64,000 bases of DNA, taken from contig JANVFP010000035.1 in assembly GCA_027919835.1 (NCBI GenBank), positions 62,001-126,000 on the forward strand, in the 5' to 3' direction. The position numbers and the translations under genes are program-made. This stretch comes from Lentinula raphanica (lineage: Eukaryota; Basidiomycota; Agaricomycetes; Agaricales; Omphalotaceae). Positions 55,313 to 64,000 of this stretch are shown here, in pieces. Position 1 is the stretch's first letter. Each line of letters begins with the position of its first letter. Under the pieces are notes generated by a model. The model was given only the letters and a program-made list of their open reading frames with translations, ran no database searches and was not told where the DNA came from.

Positions 55313-56279
55313 TGGGGCATATAGACGTTAAAGGCCTCGGGCGAGCGACCACAGGGTTACCTGTGAGCGATGTGGAGGTCAAGCACTGTCGTATCTGTGC
55401 TCTCGCCAACATAAAACGTCTGCCTTTTCCAAAACGATCCCATACACGAGCCGATCGTCCTCTTTTCCGTATTCATTGCGATATCTGCGGTCCTCTTCCC
55501 ATTGGTTACGGTGGTTTCCGACACTTCATTATCTTTGTCGACGACTATTCTCGCTATATTGCAATCTTCTTCCTGAAATCCAAATCCGACGCACTCAAAG
55601 CATTCATTGAATTCAAACTGGCTGCAGAAAAATATCTAGGCTACGACATCGTCATTCTACGAGTGGACAACGCCAATGAGCTCATCTTTGGGGCTTTTCA
55701 GAAGTACTGTGAGGAGAACGGAATAACTTTCGAGCTAACGATCCCTGATGCGTCTCAGCAAAATGGGGTCGCAGAAAGAACCATTCAGACAGTGGAGTAT
55801 ATGATGAGAGCTATGTTAGTCGACGGCCGGTTATCTCACTGGTTCTGGCCATTATCTGCCCAAGCAGGTGTTCATATCAAGAATAGAGTCCCACATTCTG
55901 CCTTACCTCCCGATACCACTCCATTTCAACGCTGGCTTCGTAAGAAGCCTGATCTTTCCCATCTACGCCCATTCGGTGCACTAGTCACGGCAAGGAAAAC
56001 CAATTCAGATTACTTGAACAAGGTTATCGAACGAGGTGAAGAAGGTCGTTTTGTAGGGTATGCTCGAAACGCCAAAGGCTATCTCATATATTTTCCACAT
56101 TCGAAAACAATCAGACCGCGTCGCGACGTCGATTTCCATGGTTTCCCAGTCGATATCCCTACTCCGCCTCCTTCCGAATATTTGTGGGAAGATATCCCTT
56201 TCGAATTGGAGAAACGTTTCCAAGATGGCGATAAACATGTCACCATCGAAATCGAATCGAAACCGAATCCTATCGAGCA
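55300..56279 (+). CDS. Copia integrase (frame 2)
   Basis: The shifted frame begins YHRLMGH before the formal ATG at 55312. HHCC zinc site: H-x4-H in HRLMGH, then HCRIC. Catalytic D,D-35-E core: IHCDICGP, FVDDYSRY, and SQQNGVAERT near residue 150. The GKGY-like C-terminal GYARNAKGYLIYFP follows. If unspliced, the frame stops at 56281-56283; GTGAGT at 56280 is a perfect donor. Confidence 0.85.
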
Positions 56280-56335
56280 GTGAGTAAAGACTCATTGACT
56301 CAATAACGAATACTTACTCAATGAACGAATCATAG
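56280..56335 (+). other. Candidate intron A of the copia pol region
   Basis: 56 nt, GTGAGT donor, CTTACTCAA-type branch region, CATAG acceptor. Splicing leaves CA + T in phase with a 63-nt open exon. Confidence 0.55.
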
Positions 56336-56398
56336 TACATCGAACATCCAAACGAATCCATCACATCGTACCTCAATCGAATCCAATAGCGAACCATC
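56336..56398 (+). CDS. Small exon between integrase and RT
   Basis: 63 nt, open in the phase set by both flanking introns; Ser/Asn-rich (HTSNIQTNPSHRTSIESNS). It reads as linker between integrase and reverse transcriptase. Confidence 0.5.
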
Positions 56399-56453
56399 GT
56401 AAGTCAACGAATTGAATGAAAGAATTTAACGAATTAATAAATGGAATGAATAG
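56399..56453 (+). other. Candidate intron B of the copia pol region
   Basis: 55 nt, GTAAGT donor, TTTAAC branch-like sequence, GAATAG acceptor. It removes the TAA at 56399-56402 region and joins in phase to SSSPDVSMREP of the RT frame. Confidence 0.55.
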
Positions 56454-58371
56454 TTCCTCTCCGGACGTCAGCATGCGAGAACCATCTGATCATAACGAAC
56501 CTATTGCAACCAGAAAACCCTCTCGTACTCGCAGACTTCCCGCTCGATACATCACAAACCAGAACACTTCGGCCTCTTCGGAAAAGGGGGGGCTGGACGT
56601 GCTACTTGGTATCCTCGAATCCGAAGAAGAGGAAGAACTAGAAATAGAATGTGACCGTACGGATTTCGGAGCGATTGCCCATTGTCTAATGCGCGCCGAG
56701 TCAATCTATGCTGCTGGGGCATATGCTGGTGGAGCTCTATCAGAACCTATAGATGATCCTAAAGCAAGCGACCCCAACTCAATAGAAGAAGCGAAAATAT
56801 CGAACTATTGGTCGCATTGGCTTGCAGCTATACACGAGGAGCTTGAATCTCTTCATCAGAAGGGAGTATACGAAGAAATCGATGAACTTCCACCCGGCAG
56901 AAAAGCTGTAGACTCTAAATGGGTATTACATATCAAGCGAGACCGGGATGGACTCATTTCGCGATTCAAAGCTAGACTTGTCGCAAAAGGCTTCACTCAA
57001 ATCCCTGGCCAAGACTTCTCGTATACTTTCGCTCCTGTTGCTCGTTGGGAATCCATGCGAACTATTCTTACACTTGCCGCCGAACACGACATGGAATTAC
57101 GACAAATCGACGTCAAAACAGCGTTTCTCAATGGTCCGCTAGATGAAGAAATCTATATGCGTCGACCATCTGTCGTAGGAACTGGCTTCTGGCGTTTGCG
57201 AAAAGGCTTATATGGTCTTAAACAGTCAGGCCGGCAGTGGTATCTAGAACTGAATTCAAAACTAGAATCTATAGGTTTCAAACGAACCGAATCCGACTGG
57301 AGTGTCTATATTAGATCAACCGTTGGAGGAAATCGTTCGTATATCACTACGAGTGTGGACGACATGCTGATTGCTTCGAACTCTACCTCCGAATCTGACT
57401 TGGTGTTCAACCAGTTACGCACCCTTTTCGAAATCACCGATAATGGATCCCCTACATTCCATCTAGGGTGCAGTATCGAACGAGATAGGACCAATCGCAC
57501 CATCAAAGTTAGCCAGCAGTCTTACACGCTCTCCATACTCCGCGAATTCGGATACGAAAATTGCAATTCAGTCACAACGCCCATGGATCCGGGCAAACGT
57601 CTAGTTCCACTCACTTCCGTTCTTACGACAGAAGAAACCAAACGAGTTCAAAGCTTCCCCTACAGAACCATAGTAGGGAAATGTATGTATCTGTGTACAT
57701 GCTCAAGACCAGATATCGCATACACAGTCCGAGAACTCGCTCGTTTCATGGCATCCTATGGTCCAGAACATATCGCGGCGGCAAAACATCTGCTACGGTA
57801 TCTGAAAGGAACCCAAAACTTCGGAATATTCCTAGGATCGACCAACGTTGTATATCCTATGATTCGAGCTTTAACAGATTCTGACTGGGGTATGGGTGAT
57901 TCCAGGAAGTCAATCTCAGGCTTTCTAGTTCTTTTAGGGAAATCACCTTTGTCCTGGAGTTCGAAACAACAAACCGTCGTTGCCTTATCGTCATGCGAAG
58001 CTGAATACTTGGCGTCGACTCACTGCGCGAGAGAAATCTTGTGGTTCCGAAACTTCTTTGCCGAACTCGGTTTTCCTCAGAATTCACCCACGACAATCTT
58101 CTGCGATAACCAAGGGACTATCGCTTGCACTCATGATCCACACGCTCACAGCAAAATGAAACATATTTCCATTCGCGAACATTTTATTCGTGACTGCGTG
58201 GCCAAACGTCAAATCAACATCATATACGTATCAAATAGGGAGAATATAGCGGACCTCTTTACCAAGCCACTACATCGGACTTTACACGCACGATGGGTAA
58301 AACTGCTCAATCTTGATGCGAGTCAAGGGGGGGTGTTGGATAGTGACTCTGCATCGTTGTCATTCGTATGA
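56454..58371 (+). CDS. Copia reverse transcriptase and RNase H
   Basis: An alternative unspliced start is the ATG at 56416 (651 codons). RT motifs in order: VDSKWVLHIKRDRDG, FKARLVAKGFTQ, FAPVARWESMR, QIDVKTAFLNGPLDEEIYM, GLYGLKQSGRQWY, SVDDMLIAS (usual Y before VDD replaced by S). RNase H: LTDSDWG, LSSCEAEY, CDNQGTIACTHDPHAHSKMK. The frame runs into the 3' LTR before its stop. With frameshift and splicing the full polyprotein would be 1629 residues. Confidence 0.9.
58325..58333 (+). promoter_or_regulatory. Polypurine tract
   Basis: AAGGGGGGG immediately precedes the 3' LTR, the priming site for plus-strand DNA. It also lies within the RT-RNase H reading frame. Confidence 0.8.
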
Positions 58372-58564
58372 GTATCTTATCAACTATCTTATCTTGATTT
58401 CTTTATCTGCTTACTAAACACTGTATTGTCTCGCTGGGACGAAGCAAGCCCCTTAACGTTTCTTGCTTCGTCCCAGGTATGTCATCTCACCGGTTCTGTA
58501 TGTACACTAGCTAAACGTTTCTTGCTTCGTCCCAGAATATATTCTATCTTGTCAACCTTTAATA
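58334..58564 (+). repeat. 3' LTR of the copia element
   Basis: 231 bp, same as the 5' LTR except one base (CTAAACG here). Target duplication ATGTC follows at 58565-58569. Confidence 0.95.
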
Positions 58565-58781
58565 ATGTCGCAGGGGGTCGCGAGGCCTTTGTGAACACGT
58601 AGCATGTTTAGAACACCATAGACTCACTCTGGAGTCTGGTTGAGACGTGATGCAATGATGCACGATGAGTGGCATCACTTTGGCCTCGCTGACAGTGACA
58701 CGCCTGAGTGCTCGTTTTAGACCGTCGTGTCGAAATTACGGGCTCGAGTATGGGAACAGTGAGAACATCCTGAATTTGAGA

Positions 58782-59732
58782 GACACCGTCTCACAACACC
58801 ATACATCGTCTCCACCGGAGTGGGTAAAAACTTTTTCAGTAACACTGCAGCCAGATCGCGATCCCCGAACAGTTCTCATAACACTACTTTTCCTCTCTCG
58901 TCAGCTTCCTGGACTGCACTGAGCATCACAGAGGAAGGGGGCCGTCTGGAAAGGCCTTCTTCCTCTATGCCTGATTCTCGAAGATATTGTACAGCATCTT
59001 TGACAACGAGAGAAATCCCGCCCTTGTCGTCTTCATAGCCCATGATGTCTTCGAGAGAGACGCCGTCAGCTGGATGTAGTCTAGTAGACCGTCGGGATTT
59101 CTGAAACGTACGAAAGCAATTGGGTCAGGAAGCGCCGAAGCATTGAATACAGCCCTAAGACGTACAGCAGTCAAGAGTGTGAGCGTTCAACGTTGTATGG
59201 TCGTTGATGCAGTCGGTCGACGTACATTGGACGCGTCCTAGTTTGTCCTAATTTGAGATTCAGACTGTCAACACTGACAGCGATGAACATATAGGTTAGA
59301 CGCAGATCGAGCTCAGTCAAAATCTACACCAGCTTGGAAAATCAACTTCGTTATCGTGTGTTCAACCTAGTGTTCTCTTGCAAGTCGGGTTTCCTCTATA
59401 TTAGAGCTCGTTCCAAAAGATTTCTTCGTCCAAGATAGTGAGAGCGCATTAAGATTGAAGGCTCGACGCCGAGGACTCTTGGTGTTGGTTTCCAGCGCAA
59501 ACTCTGGTCTTGAAGTCGAAGTTGAGATTGAAGGAGTTGTTGGAATGATGTTGTGGTTGTCATAATCAAGATGTGTGGTAGTTCGTTGAGAAAGATGATG
59601 AGGTGCACTAGGTGCTAAAGGAGCAATTGAGGGAGCCGCAAGTCGTTGTTTGAGCGTCATATTGTGAGGTTGAGAAGGGACATGAGGAGGCATAGTCGTC
59701 GTTGTCGGAAAAGAAACAGTTCCCACGGACAA
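58782..59732 (-). pseudogene. Truncated duplicate of the RhoGAP gene
   Basis: The - strand carries the N-terminal exon of the 48461-51522 gene (MPPHVPSQPHNMTLKQRLAA, AFNLNALSLSWTKKSFG), which breaks after ETRLAREH, followed downstream by a RhoGAP piece equivalent to 49842-50130. The CRAL-TRIO exons between intron 3 and exon 9 are deleted; the junction is near 59066. The RhoGAP piece also has small deletions. It cannot encode a functional protein. Confidence 0.85.
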
Positions 59733-59759
59733 AATCAGTGGTTGAAACTTGACAATCTC

Positions 59760-59930
59760 AAGACAATTTTATCTCTTGCACTAAGTCCTCTCGCGCATTA
59801 GGGATAAAAGAATATATGAATCGAAATGTACATGAAGATCTATCGAGTAGCGAGAAAGTGACTGTATGAGTACTATGGGTTCAACGCTCGATGAGCGGAA
59901 AGTGAATCCACTATAGTGCTGTGTGGTTCA
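59760..59930 (-). repeat. Copy of the RhoGAP upstream region
   Basis: Parallels 51590-51760 (ATACATGAAGATCTATNGAGTA, then CTCGNTGAGCGGAAAG). It lies upstream of the truncated duplicate, so gene and promoter were duplicated together. Confidence 0.7.
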
Positions 59931-60516
59931 AGAAGCCGCCAGCGATCGAGAAATTTTCAGACCCAGGGTTAATTCAGCAGCTTTCTCGAGTTCTAACAGA
60001 GATGGCAAAGAAAATATATAGTAAGGACTCGTTTAATATATCGAAATTTCGTACTCTCTGCATCGAATCCGAACGCAAAAAAATAGATCGCCTCCTTCCA
60101 ACTTGCCAGTACTGAGTTGTATAGCGAGTCTTGGTTCTGCTTGGGATCTCGAGGGTCGTCGATCAAAGATATAGATACAAACTTGTAGATTGGAAACTGA
60201 GGGCTCTGCCCCGTACTGTACAGATTATATGGTATAAGCCTCGCGACGAGCGTAAGGCTGCGTCGTATCGGCGAATTCAATACTATATGACATTTGTATG
60301 TAAGTTTACAGAAAGGAAAAACATAAGGAAACATGAGGAAAAGGTGACATGAGTACCAGGAGGCGCATCAGGTGTCCTAACTAACCCTTTGCCCTGCTCC
60401 GAAGACCCGTACCTCCCGAATGGCGGGCTCCAGACTTAGTCCGAATCCAGTCGATACAGAGTCTTTGAAGAACCAGCAACCGGCAATTGTTTGGTCGGAT
60501 TCGAGGCATTTCGTTT
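59931..60516. other. Unassigned region
   Basis: Short ORFs only (for example 59993-60334 on -). No gene is supported. Confidence 0.4.
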
Positions 60517-60960
60517 TCAAAGGCACTTTGAACTACATCCCAATCTGGAAACACAGTGATCGATTGTAGAATCTCGAGTTTCTTGACTCGACTTTGAACG
60601 AACGGGGTGCGAAACTCCTTCTCGTTGGCGACTCAAACACTGCGCGACTGCGTCATGATGATGGTCATCGTGCTTCAGTTCTTCAATTTTCTGGTAATTT
60701 TTAGTATCCTGGGTTATGCACATCATTGGAAGAACAAACCTCGAACTCTGCCATCCATCATCGTCGAAGTTTTCTTGCTCCAATTATCTATCTGTCTTCA
60801 CCTCTAGCTCGACCGTGACTCCTCCAAGCCGCGCTTTTGTCTCGTACTAGACCGCCCTGAAGGTCATCAAGTTGGTCCTCGTCACTGGCTCCGCGTCAAC
60901 CGTCGACGCTTTGGTGCAGGCTTCGAAGCGACATCCTCTCGGGCACAACGCAACGAGATT
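60517..60960 (-). pseudogene. Decayed copy of the zinc-binding protein gene
   Basis: Shares EQENFDDD, DTKNYQKIEELKHDDHHHDAVA and further segments with the gene at 61344-62160, but frames are broken between the equivalents of the basic region and the acidic motif, and the cysteine part is not found. Likely a tandem-duplication remnant. Confidence 0.65.
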
Positions 60961-61019
60961 CTTGCATCAATATGTACATCTATCAAAAATCGAGATTTAC
61001 TGTGAGAGTGATTGTACAA

Positions 61020-61210
61020 TTAAAACGCTCGCTGAACAGCCTGAGAAAGCGAAATCCACTAGTGGTGTGTACTTGTAGAAGAAGTCGGTGACTCGGAGAG
61101 AGCCGCTTTTTGAATTTTCTCCAGTATTTTCTCAGACTCTTTCTCAAGTTCTGATACAAAGATGTTCAGTAACGATTCATTGAATTGATTACATAAAATT
61201 TAATATGTAC
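61020..61210. repeat. Second partial copy of the RhoGAP upstream region
   Basis: ACGCTCGCTGAACAGCCTGAG, AAATCCACTAGTGGTG and GATGTTCAGTAACGATTCA parallel 51713-51835. No gene copy adjoins it. Confidence 0.6.
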
Positions 61211-61343
61211 AACAACTTTTCGCTGTTCATCGATGCATCCCTCAGCCTGCCCATCCTCACGCGACGATATGCATGTATAACAAATGTACAATTCATTGGA
61301 CTATATATTACTCTACACACCCAAGCCCCTGCCAGCCCATGAA

Positions 61344-62160
61344 TTACCTAGATTCCCTTTCGTTACTGACAGGAAAACGAGATGCGAAGCATGAGTAGAA
61401 GGACGAATCGCAACCATTTTCGATGTTCATGCTGGGACTATATTCCTCGGAGTCCTGCCGTGGATGGAAACCAACGCTCGGAACCGTGACTGATATACCA
61501 GTCCAAACCTGGGCTGCGACGACGAGATTCATCCGAGTCGAATCGCTAACGTTCAAGGTCTGTCGACTTCCTTGACTTTCAACCAACGGAGTACGAAACT
61601 GCTTCCCGGATTGACGAGTTAAACACTGTGCGACTGCCATGTTATGATCATCGTGCTTCAATTCCTCGATGTTCTGGTAATTCTTAGTATCCGGGGTTAT
61701 ACACACTAGCAGAGAAACAAACCTCGGCATCTGTTTCATCATCGTCGAAGTTTTCTTGCTCTAATCTTCTATCTGCCTCGACTCGTCGCGCAGTTTGCCT
61801 CGTAGACCTGAGGGTCATTTGTGTCCTCGGTGCCACTGGCTCTGAACTCCGCGTCAACCGTCGACGTTTTGGCGCAGGAGGTTCCGAATCGCCCTCCCCA
61901 CGCACACGACCCGAACACTCCAATCTGATATGTTTCTGCCAGTTCTCGACCTGGTAGAGATATCGAGGATGGAGCTGGATGAGATCGCGACAGACTTTGC
62001 AGATCACACTATGCTCTGTCAAGGAAGATTCGACGATCATAGGCTGGCTTTCTAGCCAGGCTTTACGAGTGGCCGGTGTGGTTTTACCGGTCTTTGGATC
62101 CTTTCGTGGTTTACGGAACACTGGGCGATTGTTGGCGTCACAGATCATCGTACGAGCCAT
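61344..62160 (-). CDS. Putative zinc-binding nuclear protein
   Basis: Two exons, 61723-62160 and 61344-61682, separated by a 40-nt intron (61683-61722) and joined in phase, give 258 residues; without splicing the product stops at 158. Residues ~53-83 read CKVCRDLIQL...WQKHIRLEC, a C-x2-C ... W-x2-H-x4-C arrangement seen in basidiomycete zinc-finger-like proteins. A basic stretch PAPKRRRLTR may be a nuclear localisation signal. The C-terminal half is acidic then Ser-rich and has no known domain. The intron is unusually short, so the C terminus is less certain than the N-terminal half. A decayed copy is at 60517-60960. Confidence 0.6.
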
Positions 62161-62834
62161 CGTGTAGGTCAGTGGCGACTGTCTTTTGTGATGAATGTTC
62201 TAGGAAGCTTTGGGATATGTTGAAAGAAAGAACGAAGGTGTGGCTGTCATTTAAAAGTAACCCAAGCCCATTGTTCGTTCAATCAGGTTTTTCGTCTCCC
62301 GATATGGTACGTGGCCACGAACAACGTGATCGTTCGCCACTCGTCAGCTCCTTTCTGAAGCTCGTTTGCTCATCTGTACATGTAGTAGGCGACAGTCTCG
62401 CGATCGGTGAACAACAAATGGAATGTATTGATACGAACAAGGTCATAGTACAAGGGGCATGGCATGAGGCATACTATTCATAAGTCATAGACGGGGAGGC
62501 ATGAGTACAAGAAGTTGGTAGTACAGGAGATCAGCGAGATAAGTACTGGACGTAACGTATCGTAAAATATACCGAGAAAGCTATGCTAGATCACAATCAG
62601 AAGTGGTAGTACAAGCTGCAAGCTGCAAGCCTAGTCCATACGTGATGAGTAGTAATGCGATGCAGAGATGCTAGATGATAATGAGAATGAAAAAGGTGGC
62701 ATAATGATAGAGGTATCCAAGTCGTCTGTATCGAGAATAAAGAAGAATAAACAAGAGCGACCAACCGTTGCGGGTTGGGTTGGATTTGGAGTGATCATCA
62801 GCACCGAGCTCCAGAAAAGAAGCGAACTATGCTT
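62161..62834. other. Intergenic region
   Basis: No gene seen; includes the upstream side of the zinc-binding gene and the 3' flank of the DUF6699 gene. Confidence 0.5.
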
Positions 62835-63524
62835 TCACGAGAGACGAAGGACCCAGACACTAGATCCACCATGACCGGGCGTAACAGCAATTCCCATGAA
62901 TCGAGTATGGCCAGCGAGGAAGTCGACCCTCTTCACCCCCTGTTGCTTCTCTGCCTGATAGGCATGGCGATCGCGAATACGTCTGTACCGCGTCTCGTAC
63001 GCCATCCGAACTTTTTCGGTATCCTTCTTCGAAGGAATCGCGTGGTACTCTGCAGAGGTAGCGTTCTTCCGGAGAGCATGGTACACCTCGGTGAACACGT
63101 CGTTCACGGTAACGTAGTGACCGTTATAGGAGGCATGGACGTGGATGGGCCAGATGTGTTGAGGGATATGGAGTACGAGGGATGACACGGGTGGGTAGAC
63201 CGCGGGCTCGGAGAACGCGGTGCTAGATAAGCCAGAGCGAGTGGTCGTAATCGTGGATGGAGGTAGACTGACATCGTAGTTTATGACTGGATGGTGAGAG
63301 TAAGCTAGCAAAGTATGCACACGGCTCGGCTGAGGTGCTGGGTATGAGTTGGAGCGTTTGCGATGCGAGTAGCCATGGTAGTTCGGAGGTAAGGTTGTAG
63401 AACGCGATGGGGGAGTTTGTGGTCCTGAGGACGATGGTACAGATGCCACGGAATACGATAAAGACGGTACCGCAGCAGGATAAGCGGTCGAGATACTAGC
63501 GAATCGGACGTGTTTTCCTGGCAT
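62835..63524 (-). CDS. DUF6699 domain protein
   Basis: A single-exon 229-residue ORF. It starts MPGKHVRFA, a very common opening for this family, followed by a ~70-residue Ser/Pro-rich linker. The domain begins near HPVINYDVSLPPS; diagnostic segments are LHIPQHIWPIHVHASYNGHY, VTVNDVFTEVYHALRKN and GVKRVDFLAGHTRFMGI, ending in the strand SSVWVLRLS. Full length compared with relatives. Function unknown; a second member is at 30266-30904. Confidence 0.88.
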   Translation of the reverse strand: MPGKHVRFASISTAYPAAVPSLSYSVASVPSSSGPQTPPSRSTTLPPNYHGYSHRKRSNSYPAPQPSRVHTLLAYSHHPVINYDVSLPPSTITTTRSGLSSTAFSEPAVYPPVSSLVLHIPQHIWPIHVHASYNGHYVTVNDVFTEVYHALRKNATSAEYHAIPSKKDTEKVRMAYETRYRRIRDRHAYQAEKQQGVKRVDFLAGHTRFMGIAVTPGHGGSSVWVLRLS

Positions 63525-64000
63525 TCACTATTCGATGAGTGGGATTTGAGCTTGTAGTACTGGTAAAAGGGCGGGGGGAATGTTTCTGAAGGATAGGAAG
63601 TAGGGCACAGAACGTTTTTATATCCATTGAGCGCGTCTGTGACGTATCGGGAAAAGAATTAAGTTCAGATTGGAGATTGCAATTTGCGGTGCCGGCTCTT
63701 GATTTTCGGGGGCACAGCAACGGCACAGATTTGTCGGAGCCTGATTAGGAAAGGCGGAGGCGGCATCTGATTGGTTCGGGCTGAGCGAGATCCACGGAGA
63801 CAACATCCCGGCCAGATTCCTTGACTCGATAGTACCAAAACTAATAGTAAGTATTGGGGATGGCACACGAGAGCGCTTGAGCTTGTTCTGAGTTCAAGAT
63901 ACAAATGCATTTCCACAGCAACTGAAGCCTGAAGAGTCAGTACGAGTACTGAAAAAGCGAACAAGAAACTAATACCAAGTACAAGGGCCGAGTTGTACAG
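63525..64000. other. Unassigned region to window end
   Basis: Upstream region of the DUF6699 gene; overlapping - strand ORFs have no recognisable features. Confidence 0.45.

Larger units (their letters stand above)
53062..58564 (+). mobile_element. Complete Ty1/copia LTR retrotransposon (5503 bp)
   Basis: Two 231-bp LTRs, ATGTC target duplication on both sides (53057-53061, 58565-58569), primer-binding site, polypurine tract and the domain order Gag, protease, integrase, RT, RNase H, which defines copia. The only LTR difference I see is A versus G in CTAAAC(A/G)TTTC, so insertion is very recent. Coding frames are open throughout except at a -1 frame junction at 55294-55312 and a segment at 56280-56453 that looks like two introns. 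Confidence 0.95.

Overview
The window looks like a transposon-rich chromosome segment from an agaricomycete (mushroom-forming basidiomycete). Coding exons are separated by short GT..AG introns, mostly 50-90 nt. The recognisable gene families are typical of that group: a NACHT-ankyrin NLR-like gene, F-box proteins, DUF6699 proteins, a DUF6533-type membrane protein and small secreted proteins. Nothing bacterial, organellar or viral is seen, and the species cannot be named from the sequence alone.

Layout. Positions 1-19450 are an inverted duplication of the 3' part of an NLR gene: a decayed copy on + at 1-832 and a full-looking multi-exon gene on - at about 15013-19448. About 13 kb of nested repeats lies between the arms: a degenerate ~160-bp tandem array (2410-3396), a solo LTR with perfect 5-bp target duplication (3640-5179) inside an older LTR of the same family, the left end of a hAT-like element, and two giant palindromic (foldback) elements (5906-10572 and 10846-13650). 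The first foldback element is itself split by a hAT-type element with an 8-bp duplication (7304-9060). A third foldback element of the family, with a perfect 8-bp duplication, is at 34053-36723. Positions 20163-21377 are a stack of small inverted-repeat elements inside an element with an 11-bp duplication.

Positions 21.4-34 kb are gene-poor: decayed gene pieces, a secreted-protein gene (25597-26616), a DUF6699 gene (30266-30904) and a methyltransferase pseudogene (33076-33753). Positions 37.2-43 kb hold three related F-box genes in tandem, the first broken by a 421-bp MITE. A DUF6533-type seven-TM gene (43077-44440, -), a secreted-protein gene (47233-47975, +), a 10-exon CRAL-TRIO/RhoGAP gene (48461-51522, -) and another secreted-protein gene (51957-52591, -) follow.

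Positions 53062-58564 are a complete, very young Ty1/copia retrotransposon: LTRs of 231 bp that I see differing at one base, target duplication ATGTC, a copia-type primer-binding site and a polypurine tract. Its polyprotein is split in two unusual ways: a canonical -1 slippery heptamer between Gag-Pro and integrase, and two in-frame spliceosomal-type introns between integrase and reverse transcriptase. To its right lie a truncated duplicate of the RhoGAP gene (58782-59732), duplicated promoter pieces, a decayed and an apparently intact copy of a putative zinc-binding protein gene, and a second DUF6699 gene (62835-63524, -). All splice models were made by eye from reading-frame continuity and have no transcript support.
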